A stretch of 40,317 nucleotides of DNA from Gammaproteobacteria bacterium (GTDB taxonomy: Bacteria; Pseudomonadota; Gammaproteobacteria; GCA-001735895), in NCBI GenBank assembly GCA_024232855.1, contig JAAEPH010000234.1:1-40317 (forward strand), in the 5' to 3' direction. Positions 8,598 through 18,329 of this stretch are shown here, piece after piece (the first letter of the stretch is position 1; every line of letters begins with the position of its first letter). The notes below the pieces were generated by a model. It was given only the letters and a program-made list of their open reading frames with translations, did not search any database and was not told the DNA's origin. The position numbers and the translations under genes were made by a program.

Positions 8598-9431
8598 ATG
8601 CGACAGCTTAAACTTCCCTCGGGTAACGCCATGCCGGTTTTTGGTATCGGCACCTGGCGCATGGGTGAGCAACACGAGCGCCGGCAGGCGGAAGTCGACG
8701 TTATCCGCGAGGCGCTCGATCTCGGGATTACCCTGATCGATAGCGCGGAAATGTATGGTGAAGGCGGCGCCGAGGAAGTGATCGGCGAGGCGATTCGCGG
8801 TCGCCGCGAAGGGCTTTTCCTGGTGAGCAAATTTTATCCGCATCACGCCAGTCGCGCCGGCGTCATCGAGGCCTGCGAACGCAGCCTGCGGCGCATGGAA
8901 TGTGACTACATCGATTTGTACCTGCTGCACTGGCGCGGGGCTATTCCCTTGTCACAGACATTTGAAGCCTTACACGAACTGCAGCGAGACGGCAGGATTC
9001 GCGATTTTGGCGTCAGCAATTTCGATATCGATGATCTGCGTACGATTGCTCCTGCCGACCAGGCGCGCCTCGGCTGTAATCAGATTTTTTACAATCTCGC
9101 GCACCGCGAAGTGGAATGGGAAGTCGCCGATTGGTGTCGCCAACACGGCACGCCGTTAATGGCTTATTCGCCGCTCGACCAGGGCGGAGCGCTGCTGCAC
9201 TCTTCCGTGCTCGCCGCGGTGGGCGCCCGGCATTCGGCGAGCGCGGCACAGATCGCGCTCGCCTGGTTACTGCATCAGCCCGATACCGTGGTGATTCCGA
9301 AATCGGCGAATCCGAAGCGGATCGCGGAAAATCTCGCCGCGCTCGATATCAGACTCAGTGCCGACGACCTGACCGAACTGGACAGCGCCTTTGCGGCGCC
9401 GGCGCGGGCGGTGCGGCTGCAGATGCGCTGA
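8598..9431 (+). CDS. Aldo/keto reductase family oxidoreductase
   Basis: 277 aa; GITLIDSAEMYGEGGAEEVIGEAI, LLHWRGAIPLSQTFEAL, VIPKSANPKRIAENLAALDIRLS. Confidence 0.95.
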   Translation: MRQLKLPSGNAMPVFGIGTWRMGEQHERRQAEVDVIREALDLGITLIDSAEMYGEGGAEEVIGEAIRGRREGLFLVSKFYPHHASRAGVIEACERSLRRMECDYIDLYLLHWRGAIPLSQTFEALHELQRDGRIRDFGVSNFDIDDLRTIAPADQARLGCNQIFYNLAHREVEWEVADWCRQHGTPLMAYSPLDQGGALLHSSVLAAVGARHSASAAQIALAWLLHQPDTVVIPKSANPKRIAENLAALDIRLSADDLTELDSAFAAPARAVRLQMR

Positions 9432-9458
9432 TGGCTACCCGGCCGCTGGAACCACTCG

Positions 9459-10625
9459 TTGAAACTTAACCGGTATATAAACCCCCAAAACAGTTTAGCG
9501 GCCTACTTCTTCATTCAGAACCTGCCGCGCGGGATGTTGTTGTCGGTGATTCCGCTGCAGGCCTATGCGTTGATGGGCAATGCACAGGACGCCAGCCTGC
9601 TGTTGTTCGCGGTCAGCGTCGGCGGCATTGTCGCGGCCCTGACCCTGCCGATTCTGATCCGGCGTATCGGGATTTACCCGTCGTACCTGTTTTCATGCGC
9701 GATGATGATACTGTCGGCCTGCCTGATAATGGTTGAGCAGGCCTGGTTTTTCTCGACTGGCCTGTTTTGTCACGTGTTTGCCATCGCCGCCGCCGAGGTG
9801 ACCCTGTCGATTTACGTGATGGGCCGAATCGCGCGCGCGCAAATGACCAGTTTCGAACCCTTGCGAGTGTTTTTCAGCGTCAGCGCGCTGACCATCGGTC
9901 CTTTTCTCGGTGTTTACCTGCAGAACCGCATACTGCATCAACTGCCGTTCATCAGCTGTATTGTCTTCATGCTGATTGCGATGGTCTGGTTTCGCGTGCT
10001 CGGGTTACAGCATACGCGAATCCCGGTGACGCGCGCGCAAAGCGTCAACCCGTTGAAATACCTGCCGCGCTACTTCAGCCAGCCGCGTCTGCGTCTCGCT
10101 TATGGACTGGTGCTGGCGCGTTCGGGCTGGTGGACCATGTTCATCATCTACGTGCCGATCTATGCGACGCAATCCGGTCTCGGTGAACTCACCGGCGCCG
10201 CACTGGTCTCGATAGGCACCGCCTGGACACTGTCGGTACCCTTCTGGGGCTGGGTCGCACGCCACTACGGGGTCAGGCGGCTGATGATGCTCGGCTTCGC
10301 CACCAGCAGTGCGCTGACCTTCCTGGTTTACCTAGTGATCGATTTGCCAACCATCGCCGCGGTGTTACTGGTGATCTGCGCGCTCGGTGCGACCATGCTC
10401 GATGGTGTTGGCAACGTGCTCTTCTTTCGCGCGGTGCGCGCGGGCGAACGCGCACAGATGACGGCCGTATTCGTAACCTATCGCGACGCCGGACAGTTGA
10501 TGACGCCGGGTTTGTTTGCCGTTCTGCTCAGCTATTTTGCGTTGCCGGTGGTGTTTTCCAGCGCCGCGCTATGGATGTGCGTCGCGGCCTGGTTCTGCCG
10601 TTACATTCCGCGACGATTGCATTGA
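9459..10625 (+). CDS. MFS-type transporter
   Basis: 388-aa, about 12 hydrophobic segments; TTG start uncertain. Confidence 0.8.
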   Translation: MKLNRYINPQNSLAAYFFIQNLPRGMLLSVIPLQAYALMGNAQDASLLLFAVSVGGIVAALTLPILIRRIGIYPSYLFSCAMMILSACLIMVEQAWFFSTGLFCHVFAIAAAEVTLSIYVMGRIARAQMTSFEPLRVFFSVSALTIGPFLGVYLQNRILHQLPFISCIVFMLIAMVWFRVLGLQHTRIPVTRAQSVNPLKYLPRYFSQPRLRLAYGLVLARSGWWTMFIIYVPIYATQSGLGELTGAALVSIGTAWTLSVPFWGWVARHYGVRRLMMLGFATSSALTFLVYLVIDLPTIAAVLLVICALGATMLDGVGNVLFFRAVRAGERAQMTAVFVTYRDAGQLMTPGLFAVLLSYFALPVVFSSAALWMCVAAWFCRYIPRRLH

Positions 10626-10648
10626 CCTGTTAAATTTTGAAAGAATCG

Positions 10649-11413
10649 CTAGCGGCCTGGACGCCGGGCCGGAATGGCGTAGATGATACATAATCCGGCA
10701 ATGGCGGCCACGACATGTTTAAAAGCGTGGCCACCCGTCAGGCCGGTGATACTCAATACTTCAGTGTCGAAGTGTTCGAGCAGCTTTGCGACAAAGTAGA
10801 GCGCAAAGGACGATAGCAGCAGTGAATTGTTAATATACCTGGAAGGAAACAGTAAAACGATTAGCGGGATTAACAATACGGGCAGGAACTGAACCAGGAG
10901 GTATGGCCGCAGATCACCTCTACCCAGCGATTCGGTCCACGACCAGTAGACTACCGCGCTCAAGCCGATAACTACCAGTAGCCATAGTGGAAGGGGTTTG
11001 TATCGGGTGATAACGCGTTCACCCAGTAGCATCGATAACAATGCCATAAACGCAACAGCCATCGGTAACCTGTCCCATAGCAAGCTGCCGTTTGAGGGAG
11101 CGTTATGGTAGTAAGCGGAACCGATACCGACAAACACAACCGACACGCACAAAACAACATACCCCGGCCCACTCTCCACCTGGGTCAGGCGCGAATAGCG
11201 TGCCAAACCGAGAAACCCGATGAGGATGAATGGAAAATTGGAAATCACATTCCAGAAGTTCCCGAGGCCGAGGACCTGGCTCGAATCGGCGAACAAGTGG
11301 TAGCTCGGGTCCTGGGGTATTGGGCCCGCGAACAAAAGTGCCGTGACTGCAATTACCGACACCAGAAGCAAAAGCCCCGTGCGCGAATTATGACCTGGTA
11401 TGCTTATCTCCAT
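10649..11413 (-). CDS. Ceramidase-domain (CREST superfamily) membrane protein
   Basis: SYHLFADSSQVLGLGNFWNVISNFPFILIG, GIGSAYYHNAPSNGSLLWDRLPMA and HAFKH; matches the S/H/D + HxxxH pattern of alkaline ceramidase-like proteins. Confidence 0.8.
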   Translation of the reverse strand: MEISIPGHNSRTGLLLLVSVIAVTALLFAGPIPQDPSYHLFADSSQVLGLGNFWNVISNFPFILIGFLGLARYSRLTQVESGPGYVVLCVSVVFVGIGSAYYHNAPSNGSLLWDRLPMAVAFMALLSMLLGERVITRYKPLPLWLLVVIGLSAVVYWSWTESLGRGDLRPYLLVQFLPVLLIPLIVLLFPSRYINNSLLLSSFALYFVAKLLEHFDTEVLSITGLTGGHAFKHVVAAIAGLCIIYAIPARRPGR

Positions 11414-11600
11414 CGAAGTTTGTGGCGTTAGCAGTAGAATAAGGAGCCTTTGCCCTTTCAGTAGTTAGTAGAAGGCTACAGCATAATTCGTGAACTCGCA
11501 TGTCTAGCCGGTCAAATTGCGGCACGCCGGTTTTAGCCGGCGGCGATGAAATGTTAGTATCTGCAGCTTTCAGGCATTCCCTTGATACTGGATAACGACC

Positions 11601-12458
11601 ATGAACTGTAATTCCCGCCGAGAACAACTACGCGCCGTGTTTACGGGCGACACCTGTATTCACCCGGGTTCGGTGTACGACCCGATTTCGGCGCGCGTGG
11701 CCGAAGACCTCGGTTTCGAGGCCGGCATGTTTGCCGGTTCGATCGCTTCGCTGACCGTGCTCGGCGCGCCGGATTTGATCGTGCTGACGCTGAGCGAATT
11801 TGCCGACCAGGCGCATCGCATCTGCCGCGCGGGTGAACTGCCGCTGATCGTCGACGCCGATCACGGTTATGGTAACGCGCTCAACGTGCGGCGTACCGTC
11901 GAGGAGCTGGAAAGCGCGGGCGTCGCCTGCCTGACGATCGAAGACACCCTGTTGCCGCAGCGTTTCGGCCAGGCCGGCGCCGAGTTTCTCGAAATCGACG
12001 AAGGCGTCGGCAAGATGAAGGCAGCCCTGGCGGCGCGCCAGGATGCGCGCACGATCGTGCTCGGGCGCACCGGCGCGGTCGGCCCGAATGGCGTCGACAA
12101 TGGAATTCGACGAGCGACGGCTTACCTCGATGCCGGGGTCGATGGCATCATGTTCGTCGGCATTAAAACCCGCGCCGAACTTGAAGCCATAGCGGATGCT
12201 ATCGATGCGCCGATCATGCTCGGTGGCGCCGGCGCCGAATTGAAGGACCCCGCCTACCTCGCGGAATGCGGGGTCAGAGTCAGTTTGCAGGGGCACCAGC
12301 CTTTCATGGCGGCCGTGCAGGCGATGCACGATTGCCTGAAAGCGCTGCGCGAGGGAACGCCGCCGGCCCAACTCGAAGGTATCGCCAGCGGCGACTTGAT
12401 GAAGCAGCTTAGCCGCGACGCGAGTTACCGCGATTGGCAGAAAGAATACCTGGCATAG
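11601..12458 (+). CDS. Isocitrate lyase/PEP mutase family protein (oxaloacetate decarboxylase-like)
   Basis: 285 aa; FTGDTCIHPGSVYDPISARVAEDLGFEAGMFAGSIAS, LPLIVDADHGYGNALNVRRTVEELESAGVACLTIEDT. Confidence 0.88.
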   Translation: MNCNSRREQLRAVFTGDTCIHPGSVYDPISARVAEDLGFEAGMFAGSIASLTVLGAPDLIVLTLSEFADQAHRICRAGELPLIVDADHGYGNALNVRRTVEELESAGVACLTIEDTLLPQRFGQAGAEFLEIDEGVGKMKAALAARQDARTIVLGRTGAVGPNGVDNGIRRATAYLDAGVDGIMFVGIKTRAELEAIADAIDAPIMLGGAGAELKDPAYLAECGVRVSLQGHQPFMAAVQAMHDCLKALREGTPPAQLEGIASGDLMKQLSRDASYRDWQKEYLA

Positions 12459-12474
12459 CCAGGTAGTGGATATT

Positions 12475-14118
12475 TCAGGATTGCGCGAAATAGTCCTGTA
12501 AAAAGGCCTCGAAGGAAACTTTATCCGCGGCCTCGATGGCGCGCTGCTTTTCGATCGACTCGCGCGCCAGGGTTTCGAACCGGCGTCGCTTGGCATCGTC
12601 AAGCGGGCGCTCGGCAAACCACTGTTGATGCTGGCGCGACATGCGCAGCGCGAAGTGATAATACTCCTCGCCGTTCTGGTCCATTTCCGCGAGCATGCGC
12701 GCCGAAGGCGTACGATCCGGATCGGTGATCTTGGCGCGCTGCTGCTGCAGCGCATCGCAGTAACAATGCACGCTGGAATCCTGGTCCAGCAGGTCACAAC
12801 CCGCTGACATCTGTTCGAAAATTTCGTGGGCCCAGTCGCGCAACAAAACCTCGCCGCCGTTGCGACGCAACTTCAATTGCGGATCGCGGCCGCGTTCGGC
12901 AACCGCATTGATGTTGTATTTGATTGCGTCGAGTTCGAAATCGTCGTAGGGGGCGCTGGGCACCAGCAGGCTGAACAGCAGGAAGGATTCCAGAAAGCGC
13001 ATCTGTTCCTCGCTGATGCCGAGCGGTTCATAGGCATTGACGTCGAGCGAGCGCAGCTCGAGATAGGCGACGCCGCGCCGCGCCAGCGCCAGCGAGGGCT
13101 TCTCCTCGCCCTGCAGAATCTGTTTCGGGCGCACGCTCGAGTAATACTCGTTTTCGATCTGCAGCAGGTTGCTGTTGAGCTGTTGCCATTCACCGTCGCG
13201 CACCAGTTCGATTTTGGCGTATTCGGGATAAGGGGTCGAGATTGCCGCTTGCAGACTGTCGACATAACCCTGCAGGCTGTTGTAATTGACCCTGATGCCG
13301 GCTTCGCCTTCCTTGTCATTCTGGTAGCCGATATCACCCATGCGCAACGAAGTTGCATAAGGTGCGTAATAGGAGAATTCGCGCCATTTTTGCAGTGAGG
13401 TCGGGCACGCGCCGAGAAAGGAGGCGCAGATCACCGGCGATGCACCGAACAGGTAAGGCACCAGCCAACCGAAGCGTTGCAGGTTACGCACCATGCCGAT
13501 ATAGGATTCGGAGATGTATGTCTGTAGATCCCCCTGGTCTCCGACAACCGATTGCAACAGCTCCCAGAAGGCTTCGGGATAGGAGTAGTTGAAATGTACC
13601 CCGGCGATGGCCTGCATCATGCGTCCGTAGCGATGCCCGAGCCCGCGCCGATAGGCGGTCTTCATCAATCCGGCATTGGAACTGCCGTACTGCGCGATGG
13701 GAATATCGGCGTCGCCGTCGACCACGCAGGGCATGCTCGAAGCCCACAGGATTTCGTTATCGAGCTGGCCGTAAACGTAGCGATGGGTATCGTCGAGGAA
13801 GCCCAGCGTATCGCAGAAGTGCTGAAACGGCGGGGTTACGAATTCAAGCAGGGCCTCGGAATAATCGGTGGTAATACTGGGGTGGGTCAAGGCCGACCCG
13901 AGCACCGGCGGATGCGGTGTTTGCGCAATGCCGCCGTCAACCGCGACGCGCAAACTTTCCTTTTCGAGGCCGACCTGGCGGTGCTGTAATACCATTCTGA
14001 TGTCGCTATCGAGCAGTTGTGCGACACGCTGTTCAATTACGGATTTCAATGCAGGATCCTGGCTGGTTTCTGACTGGTTGCAGGTTGGGATTGTGCCTAG
14101 GTGCAAGTGCAGATGCAA
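12475..14118 (-). CDS. gshA: Glutamate-cysteine ligase, type 1
   Basis: 547 aa; GLEKESLRV, ITTDYSEALLEFVTPP, ASSMPCVV, HFNYSYPEAFW, YLELRSLDVNAYEPLGI. Confidence 0.95.
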   Translation of the reverse strand: MHLHLHLGTIPTCNQSETSQDPALKSVIEQRVAQLLDSDIRMVLQHRQVGLEKESLRVAVDGGIAQTPHPPVLGSALTHPSITTDYSEALLEFVTPPFQHFCDTLGFLDDTHRYVYGQLDNEILWASSMPCVVDGDADIPIAQYGSSNAGLMKTAYRRGLGHRYGRMMQAIAGVHFNYSYPEAFWELLQSVVGDQGDLQTYISESYIGMVRNLQRFGWLVPYLFGASPVICASFLGACPTSLQKWREFSYYAPYATSLRMGDIGYQNDKEGEAGIRVNYNSLQGYVDSLQAAISTPYPEYAKIELVRDGEWQQLNSNLLQIENEYYSSVRPKQILQGEEKPSLALARRGVAYLELRSLDVNAYEPLGISEEQMRFLESFLLFSLLVPSAPYDDFELDAIKYNINAVAERGRDPQLKLRRNGGEVLLRDWAHEIFEQMSAGCDLLDQDSSVHCYCDALQQQRAKITDPDRTPSARMLAEMDQNGEEYYHFALRMSRQHQQWFAERPLDDAKRRRFETLARESIEKQRAIEAADKVSFEAFLQDYFAQS

Positions 14119-14124
14119 AAAAAA

Positions 14125-15111
14125 TCAGCGGCCGCCGGCGACCTGCGGCCTTTCGCGCCACAGCACGGCGCTGAGGCAGCCGATATTGCCCGCCGCGCGC
14201 GATAATTCATCGGTTGGGGAGGTCAGACAGTCGATGCCGAGTTTTTCGAATTCATTCTGGAATTCGCTCAGCCCCGCCACCATCAGGATGCGGCGTGGGC
14301 CCAGCGTGACGAAATTAATGGCGCGGTAACTGGGCTGGTCGTCGCGAAACTCCGGGAAGACCACCTGGTAGCCGAGTTCGCGTAAACGGGTGACGCAGCG
14401 ATGCGGGGTACGACGTGGCCAGCAGATAGCGAGATCGTGATCGACGATGCGCAACATGCCCATCAAATGCATGCTGCCAAACGGCATGTCGACCGCGATC
14501 AGTTCGATGCCGAGACCTGCCAGCAGGCGGCCGATCTGTTCGATGGCCGCGTCATTGGTGCGCAGACCGCGGCCGATCATGGCGGTTTTCTCATCGAGCC
14601 ACATCAGGTCGGCGCCTTCGAAGCAGGCGTTCCCGGTAAGGGTTGCGAGAATAGGTATGCCCAGTGCGGCGAGCTTGCGCGCCACCTGGCGTTCTTCGCC
14701 GGCGCGCACTGTCGATGCCGGCCGGGCCAGGATCGCGCCCTGCGGCGTCATTACCAGTAAATCGGCGCAAAACATCAGGTTGGGCGGACACGGCAGGTCG
14801 GGATCTACCGCATGGACTTCGACTCCGGCCGAGCGGTAAGCCCCTGCCATTGCGGCGTGTTCCTCGCGAGCGCGTGCGAGATCGACGACATCGAGCATTT
14901 GCACCGCGTCGGGATCGCCCCCGGCAGCATTCAATTCATCGCCCGGGCAGTGCAACAGCACCGATTTCAGCGGGCGCCATTCGGAGTCGATGCCGCAGTT
15001 CGCCCAGAACTTACCGAGTTCCTGCTGATGAGTTTCCAGACGTGGCGACCAGTTATCGCCGCCGTAGGCCGCGGTGCCAAAACTACCGGTGGATTTGTCG
15101 CTGGCGCTCAT
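14125..15111 (-). CDS. Dimethylarginine dimethylaminohydrolase/amidinotransferase-family protein
   Basis: 328 aa; WRPLKSVLLHCPG, PNLMFCADLLVMTPQGAILARPAS, GNACFEGADLMWLD, MPFGSMHLMG, C-terminal GNIGCLS with candidate catalytic Cys. Confidence 0.85.
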   Translation of the reverse strand: MSASDKSTGSFGTAAYGGDNWSPRLETHQQELGKFWANCGIDSEWRPLKSVLLHCPGDELNAAGGDPDAVQMLDVVDLARAREEHAAMAGAYRSAGVEVHAVDPDLPCPPNLMFCADLLVMTPQGAILARPASTVRAGEERQVARKLAALGIPILATLTGNACFEGADLMWLDEKTAMIGRGLRTNDAAIEQIGRLLAGLGIELIAVDMPFGSMHLMGMLRIVDHDLAICWPRRTPHRCVTRLRELGYQVVFPEFRDDQPSYRAINFVTLGPRRILMVAGLSEFQNEFEKLGIDCLTSPTDELSRAAGNIGCLSAVLWRERPQVAGGR

Positions 15112-15114
15112 GCT

Positions 15115-16290
15115 TCAGATGGCGGCCAGTTGTGATTCCACCAGCGTGACCCAGAAGTCGGCGCCGATGCAGAGGATATCGTCATTGAAGTCATAGGCGG
15201 GATTGTGCAGGCTGCAGCCGCCGATCCCATCGACCCCGTTACCGAGCAGCAGGTATGCACCGGGGCGCGCCTGCAGCATGTAACCGAAATCCTCCGAGGT
15301 CATCACCGGTCGGCTGTCGCCGACAACGTTATCCGCACCCACCACGGTGGCGGCGACACGCGCGGCGATTTCAGCCTCGGCGGGCGTGTTCACCGTCGGG
15401 ATGAAATTATGCCGGTAGCTGAATTCATAGCTCGCGCCCTGCGCCGCGCAGATGCCGGCGACGATGCGTTCCATGGTCGTTTCGATGTGCTCCTGCACCT
15501 GCGTGGTCAGCGAGCGGGTGTCGCCCCTGAGCACGACCTGGCCTGGCACTACGTTGACCGTGCCGTTGGTGACAAACTCGGTGAAGGAGACCACGGCGCT
15601 GTCCAGCGGGTCGAGGGAGCGCGACACCAGCGTTTGCATCGCGTTGACGATTTCGGCGCCGATGACGATGGCGTCCTTGCCGAGATGCGGCATCGCCGCG
15701 TGATGGCCGACGCCGTCGATGGTGATTTCGAAATTATCTTCGGCGGCCATGATGGAGCCCGCGCGTACCGCGAATTTTCCCGTTTCCAGCGATGGAAAGT
15801 TGTGGATGGCATACACCGCATCGACCGGAAAACGCTCGAACAGGCCATCGGCGATCATCGAGCGCGCGCCCTCGCCGTGTTCCTCGGCGGGCTGGAAGAT
15901 AAACACCACGCTACCGTCGAAATTGCCGTTAGCGGCCAGATATTGCGCTGCCCCCAGCAGCATCGCGGTATGGCCGTCGTGACCGCAGGCGTGCATCTTG
16001 CCGTCGTGGACCGAGCGATACTCGAACGGGTTCTGTTCCTGTATCCCGAGCGCATCCATGTCGGCGCGCAGGCCGAGCATGCGCTCGCTGCTGCCTTTCG
16101 TGAGCACGCCGACGACGCCGGTATTGCCGATGCCGGTATGTACCTCGAGCCCGAATTCATCGAGCAGTTCGGCGACGCGCGCGGCGGTGCGTTGCTCTTC
16201 GAAGGCGAGTTCGGGGTGGCGGTGGATATCGTGGCGACAGGCCTGCATGCTGGCCCGCAGGGCGGAGGTATGTGAGGTGAGTCGATTCAT
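15115..16290 (-). CDS. M20 family amidohydrolase (hippurate hydrolase-like)
   Basis: 391 aa; RHDIHRHPELAFEEQRTAARVAELLDEFGLEVHTGIGNTGVVGVL, LRADMDALGIQEQN, HACGHDGHTAMLLGAAQYLA, TSEDFGYMLQARPGAYLLLGNG. Confidence 0.95.
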   Translation of the reverse strand: MNRLTSHTSALRASMQACRHDIHRHPELAFEEQRTAARVAELLDEFGLEVHTGIGNTGVVGVLTKGSSERMLGLRADMDALGIQEQNPFEYRSVHDGKMHACGHDGHTAMLLGAAQYLAANGNFDGSVVFIFQPAEEHGEGARSMIADGLFERFPVDAVYAIHNFPSLETGKFAVRAGSIMAAEDNFEITIDGVGHHAAMPHLGKDAIVIGAEIVNAMQTLVSRSLDPLDSAVVSFTEFVTNGTVNVVPGQVVLRGDTRSLTTQVQEHIETTMERIVAGICAAQGASYEFSYRHNFIPTVNTPAEAEIAARVAATVVGADNVVGDSRPVMTSEDFGYMLQARPGAYLLLGNGVDGIGGCSLHNPAYDFNDDILCIGADFWVTLVESQLAAI

Positions 16291-16328
16291 GGTGTAAAGT
16301 GTCGTTAACTATTCCTCAATTTACAACC

Positions 16329-17475
16329 ATGTTCGAACAACATTTACGCCAATTGCGCAGGCAACTTTCCGATGCCGGAATCGATGTCGCCGTCATCAGC
16401 GACGACGATTCGGTTTATAACTACAGCGGATACTACGATTACCTGCACATGGAGTTCGGCCGGCCGACCCTGCTGCTGGTGACGCGCGATGGCGAAAGCC
16501 TTCTGATTGCGCCTGCGATCGACGAAAACATGGCGCGCGAGCATGCACGCGTCGACCGTATCGAAGCCTGGAACGATGGCCTCGGCCGGGAGTGGCGCGA
16601 ACACGTCCCGGCGTTGCTGCAGGGTACCGCTCGCGTCGCGATTGAAATGCAGCAGATGCCGGCCCCGGTGCGCGCCTTTATCGATTCGCTGGTCGATGCC
16701 GACAGGCTCGTCGATCTCGCGCCCATCGTCGCCGGCATGCGTATGATCAAATCGGAGCCGCAACTACAGCTCGCGCGTCACGCGGTCGCGGTCGCAAATG
16801 CGATGATGGCGGCCGGACGCGAGGCCATCGGCTGCCGAGTACGAGGTTGCGCTGGCGATCGCACAGGCCGGTACGCGCAAATCGGCCGAGTTGCTCGCGC
16901 GGCACTACCCCGCCAGTGAAATGTCGCCCAATACCCACTTTCTGCAAATCATGGCCTCCGGCGAAGACATCGTCAAAACCCACCACCGTGCCGGCAACCG
17001 CGTGATGCGCCGGGGCGAGCCGGTATTTCTGTGCTTTTGCGGTATGACCAATTTTCACAAGTTCAAGCTCGGCTTTGATCGCACATTCTGGATCGGCAAC
17101 ATCCCGGACGATACACAGGCCGGGGTTTACCAGGTTGCGCTCGACAGCCAGGCCGCGGCGCTGGCGGCGCTGCGCCCCGGCGTGATTGCCGAAGACGTCC
17201 ACGCGGCTTATGCCGAGGTAATTCAATCCGCCGGCTACGAGTATCCGTTTCGTTGCGGCCGGGGTACCGGCTTCAGCTACCTGGAACAGCCGTAACTGGT
17301 TACCGGCGACAGCACGGTGATCCAGCCGGGCATGGTGCTTGCCGTCGACGGCTCGGTGAGTACCGATACCTTCCGCGCGCAGGTCGGCGACAGCTTTATC
17401 GTTACCGACGATGGTTACGAGTCGATTACGGCACATCCGAAGGCGATCGAGGATGTGATTATCGGGGCGCATTGA
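16329..17475 (+). pseudogene. M24 family (creatinase/Xaa-Pro peptidase-like) protein, frameshifted and with in-frame TAA
   Basis: N-terminal part in frame of ORF 16299-16919 (MFEQHLRQLRRQLSDAGIDVAVISDDDSVYNYSGYYDYLHME...); continues after about 16830 in another frame (AAEYEVALAIAQAGTRKSAELL...GRGTGFSYLEQP), TAA at 17293-17295, then in the same frame LVTGDSTVIQPGMVLAVDGSVSTDTFRAQVGDSFIVTDDGYESIT...GAH to TGA at 17473-17475. Confidence 0.88.
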
Positions 17476-17477
17476 CT

Positions 17478-18326
17478 ATGATGTGGAGCGAGTTTCGAGC
17501 AGGAGAAGCACCGTCTAAAGGCGTTTACGGCGATGCGCCTGGTATGCGTATTTACACCCGCGCTGACGGGTCGCGAGACTCACGATGCCGATGGCGCTTA
17601 TGCGCCGCCCCTGGACTGATCGCCGGTGGTTCCGCGTTTCGGCACCCGTTTGACGATATCACCGCGCTGCTGCCCGAACTCGCCGATCGAGCGGTCGTGG
17701 TCTATTGCCAGAAAGGTAAGAAAATCTCCCAGGGCACGGTATCGTTGCTGCGCGGTTACGGTATTCATGCGGAAAGTTTGCAAGGCGGCCATTTCGCCTG
17801 GCGCGACGCCGGCGAAATGCTGGTGCCCGCGGCGCGAATTCCAGCACCGGGCCCGCAGGGCGGCAGCGTCTGGGTAACGCGTCATCGGCCCAAGATCGAT
17901 CGCATGGCCTGCCCCTGGTTGATTCGTCGCTTTGTCGATCCGGCAGCCCGATTTCTGTTTGTTGCGCCGGGCGAAGTGCTGGCGGTCGCGGAAAAATTCG
18001 ACGCCACGCCGTTCGACGTCGAGGACGTGTTCTGGAGTCATCGCGGCGAGTACTGCACCTTCGATACCATGATTGAGGAGTTCGGTCTCACAAGCGATAC
18101 ACTGCGGCAGCTAGCGCTCGTGGTGCGCGGCGCCGACACTGATCGCAATGACCTGGCGCCGCAATGCGCCGGATTGCTGGCGGCGTCGCTCGGGCTGTCG
18201 CGAATCTACCGTGACGATCATCAGCAAATCGATGCCGGTATGTTGCTCTATGACGCCTTTTATCGCTGGGCGCGTGACGCCAGCGACGAATCGCACGACT
18301 GGCCACAACCGCAAAGCCGGGGCTGA
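17478..18326 (+). CDS. chrB: Chromate resistance protein ChrB C-terminal domain with rhodanese-like N-terminus
   Basis: VVVYCQKGKKISQGTVSLLRGYGIHAESLQGGHFAW (rhodanese-like) and VTRHRPKIDRMACPWLIRRFVDPAARFLFVAP (ChrB). The N-terminal about 50 aa look atypical. Confidence 0.8.
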   Translation: MMWSEFRAGEAPSKGVYGDAPGMRIYTRADGSRDSRCRWRLCAAPGLIAGGSAFRHPFDDITALLPELADRAVVVYCQKGKKISQGTVSLLRGYGIHAESLQGGHFAWRDAGEMLVPAARIPAPGPQGGSVWVTRHRPKIDRMACPWLIRRFVDPAARFLFVAPGEVLAVAEKFDATPFDVEDVFWSHRGEYCTFDTMIEEFGLTSDTLRQLALVVRGADTDRNDLAPQCAGLLAASLGLSRIYRDDHQQIDAGMLLYDAFYRWARDASDESHDWPQPQSRG

Positions 18327-18329
18327 AGC

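Noticed and set aside
11628-12797. 389-aa minus-strand ORF overlapping the ICL-family gene and gshA
   Set aside because: Antisense to one conserved gene and out of frame with another; no recognisable motifs.
15205-16275. 356-aa plus-strand ORF opposite the M20 amidohydrolase
   Set aside because: Lies wholly antisense to a clear M20 gene; His/Arg/Gly-rich composition is typical of GC-rich shadow ORFs.
17293-17295. Programmed stop-codon readthrough in the M24 gene
   Set aside because: The same gene also has an upstream frameshift, so simple pseudogenisation is more economical than recoding.
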